Origin: CAVVSD01 sp963750895
Lineage (GTDB): Bacteria > Actinomycetota > Thermoleophilia > Solirubrobacterales > Solirubrobacteraceae
Assembly: GCA_963750895.1 (NCBI GenBank)
Contig: CAVVSD010000001.1
Location: 124,001 to 188,000 of the forward strand
Direction: 5' to 3'
Length of the DNA: 64,000 nt
Shown here: one piece after another, positions 36,199-46,626 of the stretch
How positions within the stretch are numbered: the first letter of the stretch is position 1
Layout: each line of letters opens with the position of its first letter
Made by a program: the position numbers and the translations under genes
Notes under the pieces: generated by a model
Databases searched by the model: none
The model's input: the letters and a program-made list of their open reading frames with translations, nothing else
What the model was told of the DNA's origin: nothing

Positions 36199-37206
36199 GC
36201 GCGAGCTCCTTCGCCGCTCGGTGCGCGTCCGCGAGGGAGTCGGCCGACCGGACGCCTGGCGCGTCCCGGGTCCACGTCTCGTGGAAGGCGCGCAGCTTCC
36301 CGAAGCGGTCCGCCACGACCACGTGCGGGATCGACATGAGCACGCAGAGGATGTGGCCGTGCAGGCGTTCGGTCACGACGACGCGCCCCCGTGAGAGCAT
36401 GCGCCGTCCGCGGTCGACGTTCGCTCGGGCCAGCATGTCGTACGCGTGCAGGACGGCCCGCGCCGAGGTCCGCGAGCGCTGGGTCCCGGCCCGGCCCGCC
36501 GAGAGCACGATGAGCGCGCGGGCGAACGTGATCGCAGCGCGATCGCGCGGCTCGCGCGGCGGGTGGATCCAGTCGACGTGATCGCCGACGGCGAGCGCAC
36601 CTCGCTGCGCTCGAGGTCGTCGCGCCCGAGGTGCAGCAGCGGCTCCGTCGCCGGAGCGGTCCGCTCGAGGCGGCCGAGCGCAAACGCCATGTCGGGGGCG
36701 AGGACCACGCGCGCTTCGAACAACTCGGTCGCGCGGTCGCGGCTCGGCGCGTCGCGCACGACGAGCGTCACGTTGCCGTGGCGGGCCACCGCACGGCGCG
36801 CGCGCTCGAGGTTCTCCGCCGAGCGGAAGTTGATCGACTGCCCGAGCTGCACCACCGGCCGGCCGGGGAAGTCGGCGAGGATCCGCTCGCGCAGCAGCTG
36901 GTGCTCGGGCCACAGGTCTCCGAAGGACCCGCCGCCGTGCAGGAGGACCGGTCGCCCGGCGAGCGCGCGCCCGAAGGCCCGACGCGAGTACGTCGCGGTG
37001 TCGCAGCTGGCGACGACGCGCACCCCGGCGGTGCGCAGGAGCTGCCGCTCGCCGAGCCAGATCGCGCTGTCGCCGACGTTGAGGTGGCGCGGGTAGTCGG
37101 CGAGCCCCCACTCGCGCGCATCACCCATCGCGCCGCGGACCGCACTGACGGCCTCGCACGCGACAGCCTCGACCGAGAAGGCCGGCATGGTGGACGGCGC
37201 GGTCAC
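36188..37206 (-). CDS. Polysaccharide pyruvyl transferase (WcaK/AmsJ family), one frameshift
   Basis: About 339 residues. N-terminal half: GLADYPRHLNVGDSAIWLGE, VLLHGGGSFGDLWPEHQLLR and VVQLGQSINFRSAENLERAR are standard for the family, which adds pyruvate ketals from PEP to exopolysaccharide sugars. The frame breaks near 36595; the C-terminal half has VVVTERLHGHILCVLMSIPH, the conserved ERLHG motif. First gene of a minus-strand run with the flippase, PP-loop and FkbM genes. A 141-bp spacer separates it from the divergent PRMT-like gene. Confidence 0.85.
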
Positions 37207-37347
37207 GTCACAACATCCTTGTCAGGCGTGGGAAGGAGAAGCCGCCATCCGCGGCGGCCAGATCGACCCTATCCGCAGTCCGCCTCCATGGATAGACTCA
37301 CACCGGATCTCGGTACATCGCTCGCGTGCCGCCCGTATGATGGCGCG

Positions 37348-38375
37348 ATGGACAGGCGAGACCTGCAGCGCGCGGCGTACGGCGGATGGCTCGGGCTCCG
37401 CGACAAGATCAACCGCAGCGATGCGCTGTCGCGGTACTTCTACGAGTTCCGCAACCAGAGCTCCTTCACGGACCTCATCCACCACGACCGGATGCTCGCC
37501 GACGAGGTCCGGATGGGCGCGAACCGCGAGGGTATCGCTAAGCACGTGTCCGACGGTGAAGTCGTTGTCGACCTCGGCACGGGCACCGGGGTGCTGGCGT
37601 TCCTGGCGGCGCGCAGCGGGGCGCGCGTCGTGCACGCCGTCGAGCACAGCGGCGAGCTCGTCGAGGCGGCACGGTCCGTCGCACAGGCGAACGGCATCAC
37701 GAACGTCGTCTTCCACCAGATCCACAGCAGGAGCGTCACGGTGGACGAGCCCGTCGACGTCATCGTCCACGAGCAGATCGGGCGCGACGTCTTCGACGAG
37801 CGGGCCGTAGCGAACGTCTCGGATCTACGCGACCGGCTCCTGCGGCCCGGCGGCAAGATCCTCCCGGGGGTGCTCGAGATGTACGTCGAGCCCGTGCAGC
37901 TCCGCGAGGGCTTCCGCGCCCCCTACGCCTGGACCCAGGACGTCGGCGGCATCGGGTTCGGCGCTCTCAGCGCGCTGCGCGACAAGCAGAACGACACCTA
38001 CCGGCACCTGTACTTCTGGCCGTTCCCGTTCGATGCGTACCTGGCCGACCCGGAGCCGATCGTGCGTGTCGACCTGCACACGATCCAGCGCGGCGGCCTG
38101 CCGACGCGACTGCAGATTCGCCGCGAGGCGGTGCGCGACGGCTCGCTCGACGGCTTCTGCGTCTACTTCCGCGCGTACTTCGACGACGAGCTGAGCTTCA
38201 CGAACGCGCCCGACGGCCCGACGACGAGCTGGTCGACGCCGCTGCTGCGCGTCGAGCCGCAGATGGTGCGGCGCGGTGACGTCATCGAGCTCGAGCTCGA
38301 TACGACCGACCTCGCGAACCGAGGACGTGGAGCTGGCCGGACGCGGCGACGGTTGCCACGCCCAGCGCGCGGTAG
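37348..38375 (+). CDS. PRMT-like (class I, arginine-methyltransferase-type) methyltransferase, C-terminal frameshift
   Basis: About 342 residues. VVVDLGTGTGVLAFLAARSG (about 73-92) is SAM motif I, AVEHS carries the ribose-binding acidic residue, and VDVIVHEQIGRDVFDE occupies the place of the PRMT double-glutamate loop (normally SEWMG..L..E), here with a His-Glu start. A beta-barrel-like C-terminal half follows (LPGVLEMYVEPVQLREGFRA ...). The last codons break frame near 38310; a neighbouring frame ends TWSWPDAATVATPSAR at 38375. Such proteins in bacterial glycan loci are uncharacterised; the substrate could be a protein or small amine. ATG 37348 follows a weak purine stretch. Confidence 0.65.
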
Positions 38376-38385
38376 CTCCCGCTCG

Positions 38386-40271
38386 CTACCGCGTCTGATT
38401 CGCGCCCCGGGATGCGCAGCACGTCGTGCCGTCCTTCTTGTAGAGGACGCGGACGCCGGGCGCTCGGCGCAGGGCCGCGGTCGACTTCTCGAGCAGGCCG
38501 GCGGGGAACGCGCCGAGCATGTGCTGCTCGGCGATCGAGCCGCGGGTCACGATGACGTAGGCGCCGATCTCGGGATGCTCGGTGGCGATCTCGCGCACGA
38601 GCGGAGCGGCATCGTCTCCGTCTTCTCCCACGTGTCGAAAGCCTGGATGCTCAGGTAGGTGTTGCGATCGTAGTCGCGGTACATCCACGGGATGTTCCAC
38701 GAGCCGCCGATGAACACGGAGCCGGGCGGTGCCGTGCGGTAGAGGAAGGCGACGGCCGCCTTGTCGCCCGGCGACACGTAGTCCATGCGCTCGTTGCCGT
38801 AGCGCGTGAAGAGGAACCCGACCGTCGCGACGCATGTCAGGCCGACGGCGAGGACCATCGCCGGCGGCGGCGCCCCGCATCGTCGTCGGGAAGACCAGGC
38901 CGGAGGCGAGGAACGCGACCGGCGGGAGGGCGAAGAAGAAGACCCGCAGGAGGCTCGCCGCCGTAGGGCTGCAAGGCGGGCAGGAGGAACAGCGGGATGA
39001 CCGCCGCCAGCATCGCGAGCTCGAGGCGGCCGCGCCGCACGCAACGCACCGCGCCCGCGAAGGCGAGCAGCCAGAGCGCCGCGGTGCCAGGAGCCGCAGC
39101 CGGACGACGAGCAGGTGCTGGTCACTGCCGGCTATGCGCTGGCCCACACTCTGGTCGACATTGCCGCCGGGAGAGCTCAGCGGGGACACGAGCTCGGCGA
39201 TGTGGCCCGCGAGGTAGCCCGTCGCCATGTAGATCACCCACGCCGCGAGTAGGACGACATGGTTACCGGCAGCGTCCGCACCTCCATCGCGCAGAGGACG
39301 ACGAGGGCGGCGGTCACGAGGATCACCGCGACGGGCGTGAGCTGGTGCCCCACGACGATCGGCGCCGAACAGGCCGAGAACGACGACGAGGAGCGTCGCA
39401 CGGGCAGGCGCGGGCCCGGTCGCTCGAACGAGCGGCTCGCTGCGCAGCAGACGGCCGGTCCACCGCATCGGGTGGCGCACGAGCGCCCGAACGTCGACCG
39501 GGAGCGCGATGGGCAACACGAGCCGCGGCGTCAGGAAGCGAATGAGCACCAGGAGGATCGCGAGCCACATGAGGAACGCGACTGCCTGCGGCGCGAAGTA
39601 GTCCTGGCCCACCCAGTTGGAGATGAAGAAGACCCACGCCGCGAACCACCGCGTCGGCGGTCGTTGGTGAGGGCCGAGAAGATCGGTACGAGCACCGCGA
39701 GGTACAGCAGGTTGAATGCGACCGGCGCCCACTGCGCGAAGGCGAGCGCGCTCGGCGCGCCCGCCACACGCGTGAGCAGAGCGCCGACGCCGAAGTACCC
39801 GGGCCAGTTGAAGTAGGCGTCGATGGAGGGGTCGACGCTGTCGTGGTGCAGGATGTACTCGATGATCCCGGCGTGGCGGTAGACCGTCTGGAAGCGTGGG
39901 TTGACCTCGAGGAGCGCCGTCACGCCGAAGAGGACGACGATCAGGACGACCACGTGCAGAAGCGCCAGGGCGGCGACGTGCCGGCGCCGACCGAGCACGA
40001 GGCAGAAGCTCACGTTCAGCGCCAGCATGAGCGCAATCGCCGTCGCGGGCAGGACCGAGACGAGGCCGAGGTCGTTCATCCGGTCGAGGTCGACGGACGA
40101 GGTCGCGAGGAGCCACAGCCCGAGGATCACGAGCGGCGCGGCGGCGTGGAGCGCGAGCAGCGGCCAGGACTCCGCCAGGTCGAGTCGTCGCCTCGTCGTC
40201 GAGACCGCCACGACGTCCCCTGCGCCTGGTGAGCGGCCGATGCGCGCCGGCGCGTGCGGGTTGAGACTCAC
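38386..40271 (-). pseudogene. Large polytopic membrane protein, multiple frameshifts
   Basis: About 625 residues when stitched, with ten or more membrane helices, e.g. WPLLALHAAAPLVILGLWLL, LVSVLPATAIALMLALNVSF, WFAAWVFFISNWVGQDYFAP, AVAFLMWLAILLVLIRFLTP. The soluble C-terminal tail (after 38760) contains YDRNTYLSIQAFDTWE and ends VLYKKDGTTC. Short DSVDPSIDAYFNWPGYFG loops between helices recall GT-C type glycosyltransferases, but no signature is decisive. Frame changes occur near 39655, 39360, 39090, 38870 and 38620. GTG start at 40271; the gene overlaps no neighbour and converges on the PRMT-like gene. Confidence 0.6.
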
Positions 40272-40335
40272 CGCTGATCACCGTACCAAGAACCGGTCGA
40301 TGGGCCGACTCGATTCGGCTCGTACGGTCGTCGAG

Positions 40336-41199
40336 TCACGACGGTGCGGGCGCGCCCAGAAGGTCGCGGTCGATGAGGTCGAGCATCGGGTCGTCCGCGG
40401 TGAACTTGCGGGCGAACAGGGCGTCCGTCTGGCGCAGGGCGGGGAGGTCCGACGGCGTGAGCGGCGCTGGGTGCGAGCCGCCGGCCCACCGGATGAAGTG
40501 CAGGCTGTCGTTGACGAGGTCCCCCGCGAGCGGCGAGTTCGACAGGACGGTCTGTAGGAACATCTCCTCGGCGAGCAGCGCGTGGCGCATGAGCTTGAAG
40601 ACGGGAGCCGTCGAGGGCAGGTCGAGTACGTGGCGGCGGGCGTCGCGGTGAAGCGCGAGCCACGTCTCCCCGCCGAAGAGCTGCATCCGCGGCAGCCGTC
40701 GCGGCATCGGCAGACCGATGCGCGGCGGCACCGAGCCCGGCGCGAACGTCGGCCGGTTCACCGAGAACCGGCGCGTGCGGTCCAGGCCGCCGGACGGACC
40801 CCACGCCGCGATCGGCAACGGCAGATGGCGGACGAAGGTCACGGGCTCGCTCAGTCGCTCGCGGATCGCCGGCGGCGGTTTGATCGGGTACGTCTGGCCG
40901 CTGAGCAGCAACACGTGATCGGGATCGCCGCCCACGGCGGCCAGCCCGCGGAGGATCGCGGTGAGCGTGCTCGGATCGCCCCAGCGCACACGCACCACGT
41001 CCTCGACGACGTGCACGTGCGGCGAGCGTCGCAGGCGCTCGTGTTCCGCTGCGGGGCTCTTGGCGTCGTAGCGCACCGAGACCGGGCACTCGAGGCGCTG
41101 CGCCAGGCGCTCGACCTGGTCGGGGTCGCGGTGTGCTAGCACGAGAGCGGCGATGGACACGGTCGGGCGATGGTCGCAGGCGCCTGTGAAGATGGACAT
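40336..41199 (-). CDS. Core-2/I-branching-type glycosyltransferase (GT14-like)
   Basis: 287 residues, intact. Features of bacterial GT14-like beta-glycosyltransferases: VSIAALVLAHRDPDQVERLA at the N-terminus, then HVHVVEDVVRVRWGDPSTLT, DHVLLLSGQTYPIKPPPAIR (the SGQDYP-like motif) and MRHALLAEEMFLQTVLSNSP (the acceptor-side EE..F.T motif). A GTG at 41160 is an equally good start and would leave 57 bp rather than 18 bp to the divergent GH16 gene. It is one of the few unbroken genes in this region. It probably branches a surface glycan with GlcNAc or xylose; donor unknown. Confidence 0.82.
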   Translation of the reverse strand: MSIFTGACDHRPTVSIAALVLAHRDPDQVERLAQRLECPVSVRYDAKSPAAEHERLRRSPHVHVVEDVVRVRWGDPSTLTAILRGLAAVGGDPDHVLLLSGQTYPIKPPPAIRERLSEPVTFVRHLPLPIAAWGPSGGLDRTRRFSVNRPTFAPGSVPPRIGLPMPRRLPRMQLFGGETWLALHRDARRHVLDLPSTAPVFKLMRHALLAEEMFLQTVLSNSPLAGDLVNDSLHFIRWAGGSHPAPLTPSDLPALRQTDALFARKFTADDPMLDLIDRDLLGAPAPS

Positions 41200-41217
41200 C
41201 CTCTACCCTGGGAAGCG

Positions 41218-42507
41218 GTGCGTTTGGCGATCGTCATCGCGACGGCGGCGACCATGGCGCTCGCGCTCTGCGCGACTGCGGCGGCCAGCACCCGTTCCGT
41301 CCGCCCCTCGGCCGTCGACGGCAGCCGGTACGTATTCCGCCTCGGCGCGCTGCGCGGCGAGGCCAGGACCGTGGTCTCCGCGCGGCTCGTCATCGGCCGG
41401 AAGAGTCGGTCTGATCCGGCGCGCCGTCATCCGGCGCGCCGTCCGGCGCGGGCGCATCGCGCTGCATGCCCGTCGCGCACACGGGAAGCGGGTGCGGCTG
41501 AGGGTGACGGTGGATCCGCCGCCCGCCGTCCGCGCCCACGGGTCTGACGGCTGGTGCCGGCGCAGGCGGCGTCAGCCTGTCGTGGGGGCCGGCGAGCGAC
41601 GACACCGGCATCGTCGCCTACCGCGTCGTACGGGCCGGCAGGCGCATCGCCACGCTGGGGGCGAGCGCCAGGTCCTACGTGGACGCGGGAGTCGGCGCGG
41701 GCACCTACAGCTACGCCGTGCGCGCAGTCGACCGGCTGGGACGCATCTCGCGCAGCGCCGCCGAAGCGGCAGCGACCGTCCCAGCGAGCGGAGCCGTCGC
41801 GCCGGCGGCAGCGAGCGGCGAGGGCGTCCCCATCGGCGACCTGCCCGGCTGGCGGCAGATCTTCGCCGACGACTTCGCGACGAGCGTGCCTGCTGGGCCG
41901 ATTCCCGGCGGCGGTGTCCGCCCAGTGGGGCGGCTACGACGGCACGCGCGACACGAGCAGGAACGGCCTGTACGCGCCGACACGCGTCGTGTCGATCCAT
42001 GACGGGCTCATGGACATGCACCTGCACACGGAGGGCGGCGAGCACCTCGTCGCGGCGCCGATGCCGAAGATCCCCTGGGGCCGGCTCTACGGGCGTTACG
42101 CCGTGCGCTTCCGCGCCGATCCGCTGCCCGGCTACAAGGTCGCCTGGCTGCTCTGGCCGGACAGCGAGAACTGGCCCGCCGACGGCGAGATCGACTTCCC
42201 GGAGACCGATCTCACCGGCCCGATGTACGCCTACATGCACCGCACCGGTGCGACGGACCCCTCCGACGAGGACTGGTTCGCCACCGGCGCGACGATGACG
42301 AGTTGGCACACGGCGGTCATCGAGTGGACGCCTGGGATGGTGCGCTTCCTGCTCGACGGCCAGGTCATCGGCACCTCGACGTCCCGTGTCCCGTCGACCG
42401 CGATGCACTGGGTGCTGCAGGTGGAGACGTCGCTGAGCACCGTCCCGAGCGCCGCGACCGATGGCCACGTGCTGCTCGACTGGGTCGCGGCCTGGGTCCC
42501 CGCCTGA
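41218..42507 (+). pseudogene. Secreted GH16 glycoside hydrolase with FN3-like domain, frameshifted
   Basis: A signal peptide (VRLAIVIATAATMALALCATA) starts at GTG 41218. After breaks near 41400-41560 comes an FN3-like domain (VAYRVVRAGRRIATLGASAR), then, after another break near 41905, the catalytic domain in one frame: NGLYAPTRVVSIHDGLMDMH, WGRLYGRYAVRFRADPLPGY, and DGEIDFPETDLTG, which holds the GH16 ExDxxE nucleophile/acid-base motif. GH16 enzymes cut beta-1,3/1,4-glucans, agars or similar. In a glycan assembly locus it may trim or release the polymer. Its end is 3 bp from the end of a convergent membrane-protein gene. Confidence 0.8.
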
Positions 42508-42510
42508 GCT

Positions 42511-43146
42511 TCAGGGCATGAACGCCGCGACGCGGGTCCCGATGACGACCGCGACCGCGACGAACAGGGGACCCGACGAGCGCCGACAGCATGCGCGTGC
42601 GGGTCGGGTTGTCGCCTTTCCCGCGTCGCGACCTCGAGTTGCAGGAGCAGCACGACGAGCAGGAGCACGGCGACGACGCCGAAGGACCCTGAGGTCTGCA
42701 GCGCGGTCTTGTCGTGCACCGCATCGACGACGACGTCGGGGAGCAGATCGGTCATCCGGTGCTCCACCCGCTCCACTCGGGCAGCGGCCGCCGCGCGCGG
42801 AAATCGCGCGACACGGCGACGGCCGTCGCGACGGCCGTCAGCGCGCAGAGGCACACGAACACGCGGACTGGGACTGAACCAGCTCACGCTGATGAAGGTG
42901 ATCGCCACGAGCGTCGCGGCCGCGAGGCTGATCGACGGCGCAAGCGCGAGCTGCAGCATCGGTTCGTCGATGCGCAGGACCGCCAGCAGGGCCAGTCCCG
43001 GGGCGAGGAGGATGAAGCCGAGGGCCGCCGCCGTGCGGACCGGCGAGTCCACGTCGAGGCCGTAGAGCAGCGCGCATGCGACCGAGGTCACGACGATCGT
43101 CAGCAGGCGCCACGGACGGACGGCGATCGGCTGCGCGATCGCTCAC
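42511..43146 (-). pseudogene. Membrane protein of polysaccharide locus, frameshifted
   Basis: About 210 residues with four predicted helices: WRLLTIVVTSVACALLYGL, AAALGFILLAPGLALLAVL, LAPSISLAAATLVAITFISV and, after breaks near 42790-42880, GSFGVVAVLLLVVLLLQLEV; a last helix AVVIGTRVAAFMP ends at 42511 in a third frame. This arrangement resembles DUF1616-type or small glycosylation-associated membrane proteins, function unknown. The start (GTG 43146) also requires one frame change. Confidence 0.5.
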
Positions 43147-43256
43147 GTCCGGTCTACCGGACCGACGTGTGGCGACAGATCGTCGACGCACCGACACGAG
43201 GAGCATCGTACTGAGATGGGCGATCTTCGACCGGTCTTCGTTCCTGAGGGTCTCCT

Positions 43257-44256
43257 GTGAGTTTCATCGAGGTCCCTGTCTCGCATTATCCTCAGCCCAC
43301 GTTGCAGCGTCACCCCATCTCGAGCGTCTCCGTCGTCATCAGCGCATACACGCTCGAGCGGTGGCACCAGCTGATGGACGCCGTCGGCTCCGTCGCGCGC
43401 CAGTCGCACCCCGATCTGGAGACGATCGTCGTCGTCGACCACAACCCGGTGCTCCTCAGACCGCGCGAACGCGGAGCTGGACGGTGCGCGCGTCGTCGCG
43501 AACACCGGGCCGCGCGGCTTGTCGGGCGCGCGCAACAGCGGCATCGCCGTGGCGCGGGGCAACGTCGTCGTGTTCCTCGACGACGACGCCGAGGCCGGCC
43601 CCGGCTGGCTCGCACAGCTGCTCGAGCCCTACCGCGATCCCGGCGTCATGGGGGTCGGCGGCCGCGTCGACGCCGCCTGGCATCTCGACCGGCCGGTGTG
43701 GTTCCCGCGGGAGTTCGACTGGGTCGTCGGTTGCACGTACCGTCGGGCTGCCTTCGGTCCGCAGCGAGGTGCGCAATGTCATCGGGGCGAACATGTCCTT
43801 CCGCCGGGAGGTCTTCGACAAGGTCGGCGGGTTCGACGAACGGCATCGGCCGGGTCGGCACGCTGCCGGCCGGGTGCGAGGAGACGGAGCTGTGCATCCG
43901 CGCGCGCCGTGGGCTTCCGTTGTGGACGATCGTGTACGAGCCGGACGCTGAGGTGCGCCACCACGTACCGCCGCAACGCGCGCGGGCGCGGTACTTCCTC
44001 TCGCGCTGCCTCGCCGAGGGGCGCTCGAAGGCCGCCGTGGCAGGCGCTCGCGGGCGCGGGGCCGGCACTCGAGACGGAGCGGCGCTACGTGACGCGCGTG
44101 CTGCCGGCCGGCGTGCTGCGCAACGCAGTGGACACGGTCCGCGGAGACCCGGCGGGCCTCGCGCGCACGACCGCGATCGTCTTCGGCCTGCTCCTCACCG
44201 CGCTCGGCTTCGCGGCAGGCTGGGTCGAGGCCGAGGTCGGGACGCAGCGGCTGTGA
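43257..44256 (+). pseudogene. Family 2 glycosyltransferase, several frameshifts
   Basis: About 333 residues when stitched. VSVVISAYTLERWHQLMDAV opens the GT-A fold, then after a break near 43460 the next frame gives ANTGPRGLSGARNSGIAVAR, GNVVVFLDDDAEAGPGWLAQ (DDD metal site). Another break near 43735-43840 precedes RSEVRNVIGANMSFRREVFD and EETELCIRARR (acceptor motif). A C-terminal membrane helix (TTAIVFGLLLTALGFAAGWV) ends the protein. The stop overlaps the start of the CPBP gene by GTGA. The layout fits a membrane-bound rhamnosyl or mycofactocin-type transferase. Confidence 0.78.
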
Positions 44257-45423
44257 GCGATCTCGTCTTCGTCGGCATCGGCGTCCTCGCCGTCGTGGTC
44301 TGGCAGTTGGTGGCCGCCGCCCGCCGGGCGCGGCGCGACGGAACGCCGATCCTCGTGCGTCTGCGTCACGGCCTGCGGCGCCGGCCGCCGCGCAGCATCG
44401 ATGTCTCCATCGCAGCGCGCGGCGCGTGGATGCACTCGCTCGCTGCGGCGTACGCGCCGGCTCCGATGCGCGTCGTCATCCAGGCCCGCGAGCTGGCGGC
44501 GCTGGTCTGCGCGATGGTGGCGGTGGCCGGGACGGAGGCGGTCGTCGCCTTCGGGCCCGTGCTGCTAGGGCGAGGCCCTTGCAGCAGGGCTCGTGCCGCT
44601 CTTGCTCGTGGGACTGCCCGAGCGCCTTGGGACGCGAGGGGCTGCGCGGCACGCGACGGGTGAACCTCGCGCTGCGCGCGCTCGCGATCGTGCCGCTCGC
44701 ACGGGTCATCACGATCGCGATGGCCCATCCCGACGTGTCCGACGCGGTGACCGTGCTCGCGACCGCCGTCGTCGTCGTCCTGGCTCGCGATCCGCGTCGC
44801 GTCGGTGGCGGAGTCTCGACCGCTGGTCGCTCGTCGCGCTGCCGCTGCAGCCGGTGCCGATCCTCGCGGGCGCGGTGCTCGGCGTCGTGGCGTACATCGC
44901 CGGCGCTCCCGCGCTGGCAGCGAAGGGCGCGGACACGTCCGAGGTCGTCGTTGCCGCCGTCGCGCTCGTCGTAGCCGGGGCGACCGAGGAGCTCGTCTTC
45001 CGCGGGGTGCTGCAGGGCACGCTGCAGCGCGCGGCGGGGCGCCCCGGGGTCATTCTCGGCGTTCTCGTGTTCGCCTCGACCTACGTCGGGTTCCGTTCGC
45101 TCGAGCTCGTGCTCGTGATGCTCCTCGCCGGCCTGCTGTTCGCGAACGCCGTCATGCGCACCGGCGCGACAGGCGCGACGATGCTCGGACACGCGCTCCT
45201 CGGGCTCGGTGCCGGCGTCGTGTGGCCGCGGGTGCTGGGGGAGGACGCGCGCACCTGGCTGGACGAGACGGAGCTCGTGGTGCTCCTCGCGCTCGCGATC
45301 GTCGGCGCGCTGTACCTCGTGCTCCGAGGGCGCGGCGCGTCGCTCGTGGTGCGCCGCGGCGGGCGCCAGGCGCCCGGCGTTGCGCGGCACCCGGCGAACG
45401 AGGACTGGTTCGCCGACGTCTGA
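44253..45423 (+). CDS. CPBP-family intramembrane metalloprotease-like protein, frameshifted
   Basis: About 390 residues with eight or more membrane helices. The N-terminal part (VSDLVFVGIGVLAVVVWQLV ... ARELAALVCAMVAVAGTEAV) breaks near 44570 and again near 44790; the C-terminal part in one frame includes VVAGATEELVFRGVLQGTLQ, whose EExxxR motif defines the CPBP (CAAX protease, bacteriocin-processing) family, plus the later FASTYVGFRSLE and GHALLGLGAGVVW histidine helix. Family roles include prenyl-protein processing, bacteriocin immunity and exosortase-like processing. Coupled to the upstream glycosyltransferase. Confidence 0.75.
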
Positions 45424-45670
45424 TCGCCCGTGGCGGGGGAGCGCGAGGGCTCGACCCGCCGGCCCGCGTCGACGGCGTGCTGATCTCGGTTCCTCGTGCC
45501 GTGCCTGGCTCCGACGATGCGATAAGCGTCGGGCGATGAGGATAAACGGGCGCGTTGGCGCTCAAAAGCCACCCATTCGGGTTGGGGAGACGCGTTTGGA
45601 CTACCCGAAATGCGCCCCTAAGGTCTCAATTTCCGCCTCCGCGGTGCGTTATCTCCCTATAGTTGCGCAA
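45424..45670. other. Intergenic stretch without recognisable gene
   Basis: About 250 bp between the CPBP gene and the structured leader. Composition drops in GC near 45530-45670, and AGGATAAACGGGCGC and TTATCTCCCTATAGTTGCGC occur, the last perhaps a promoter region (TATAGT at 45657-45662) for the downstream glycosyltransferase. No open reading frame of good codon usage is visible. Confidence 0.3.
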
Positions 45671-45767
45671 GGCCCGACCCCCCTGAATGTGGACCAATGA
45701 CGGTCCGCGGTCGGGGGAACGGATTCGGATAGGGCCGAACGCAAGAGCTACCAAGGACGGAGACAAC
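45671..45767 (+). promoter_or_regulatory. Structured 5' leader, possible nucleotide-sensing riboswitch
   Basis: Nested pairings are visible: CCCGACC (45673-45679) with GGTCGGG (45709-45715), enclosing GGACC/GGTCC (45691-45695, 45702-45706). Then come the conserved-looking single-stranded blocks GGGGGAACGG, ATAGGGCCGAACGC and AAGAGCTACC, ending in GGACGGAG just before the ATG at 45770. AGGG-CCGAA-AGCTA(A)CC in this order recalls the c-di-AMP (ydaO) riboswitch, but the match is partial and a c-di-GMP-I class is an alternative. Confidence 0.35.
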
Positions 45768-45769
45768 CC

Positions 45770-46621
45770 ATGGGATCCGCAACCTCGGTCGCGGTTTCGG
45801 AGTCACCCGCGTCGCTCGAGGAATCGATCGCCCGGCGGCCCTGCTTCAGGCGGGAGCAGGGCGACGGGAGCCACGCCTGGCCCATCGAGCGGGTGCGTGT
45901 CAGCGTCGTCATCCCGACGCTCAACGAGGCGCGCGAACCTGCCCCACGTCTTCGCGCGGCTGCCCGACGGCCTCCACGAGGTCGATCCTCGTCGACGGCC
46001 ACTCCACCGACGACACCGTCGAGGTGGCCCGGCGCGCTGCGCCCGGACGTCGCGGATCGTCGACCAGACACGGCCGCGGCAAGGGCAACGCCCTGGCGCG
46101 CGGGCTTCGCGGCGTGCACCGGCGACATCATCGTGATGCTCGACGCCGACGGCTCGACCGACCCCGCGCGAGATCCCGCGCTTCGTCGCCGCGCTCGTCG
46201 CCGGCGCCGACTTCGCCAAGGGCTCGCGCTTCGCGCAGGGCGGCGGCAGCGCCGACATCACGCCGATGCCGCCGGCTCGGCAACCGCGGCGCTGAACCGC
46301 GCTCGTGAACGTGCTCTACGGCACGCAGCTACACCGACCTCTGCTACGGCTACAACGCCTTCTGGGCGCGCTGCCTGCCGTACATCGACGTCGACTGCGA
46401 CGGCTTCGAGGTCGAGACCCTGATGAACATCCGCGTCGCCAAGGCCGGCCTCGTCGTCGCTCGAGGTCCCGAGCTTCGAGCGCGAGCGCATCTACGGCGA
46501 GAGCAACCTCAACGCGGTGCGCGACGGCTGCGCGTGCTGCGGACGATCGGGCGCGAGCGCGTCGCGCGTTCGCAGCGCGTCCGGATCTTGAGCGGGGCTG
46601 CGCCGCCTCGGCATCGACTAA
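45770..46621 (+). pseudogene. Family 2 glycosyltransferase (dolichyl-phosphate mannosyltransferase-like), many frameshifts
   Basis: About 283 residues over five or six frame changes in 850 bp. Readable pieces in order: VRVSVVIPTLNEAR; NLPHVFARLPDGLHEV; GFAACTGDIIVMLDADGSTD (DxD-type metal site); VAGADFAKGSRFAQGGGSAD; then CDGFEVETLMNIRVAKAGLV and SNLNAVRDG. These match DPM1/GT2 enzymes that move a sugar from NDP-sugar to polyprenyl phosphate or an acceptor glycan. It ends at TAA 46619-46621. The ATG has GGACGGAG about 9 bp upstream inside the structured leader, so its translation may be riboswitch-controlled. Confidence 0.7.
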
Positions 46622-46626
46622 ATCGC

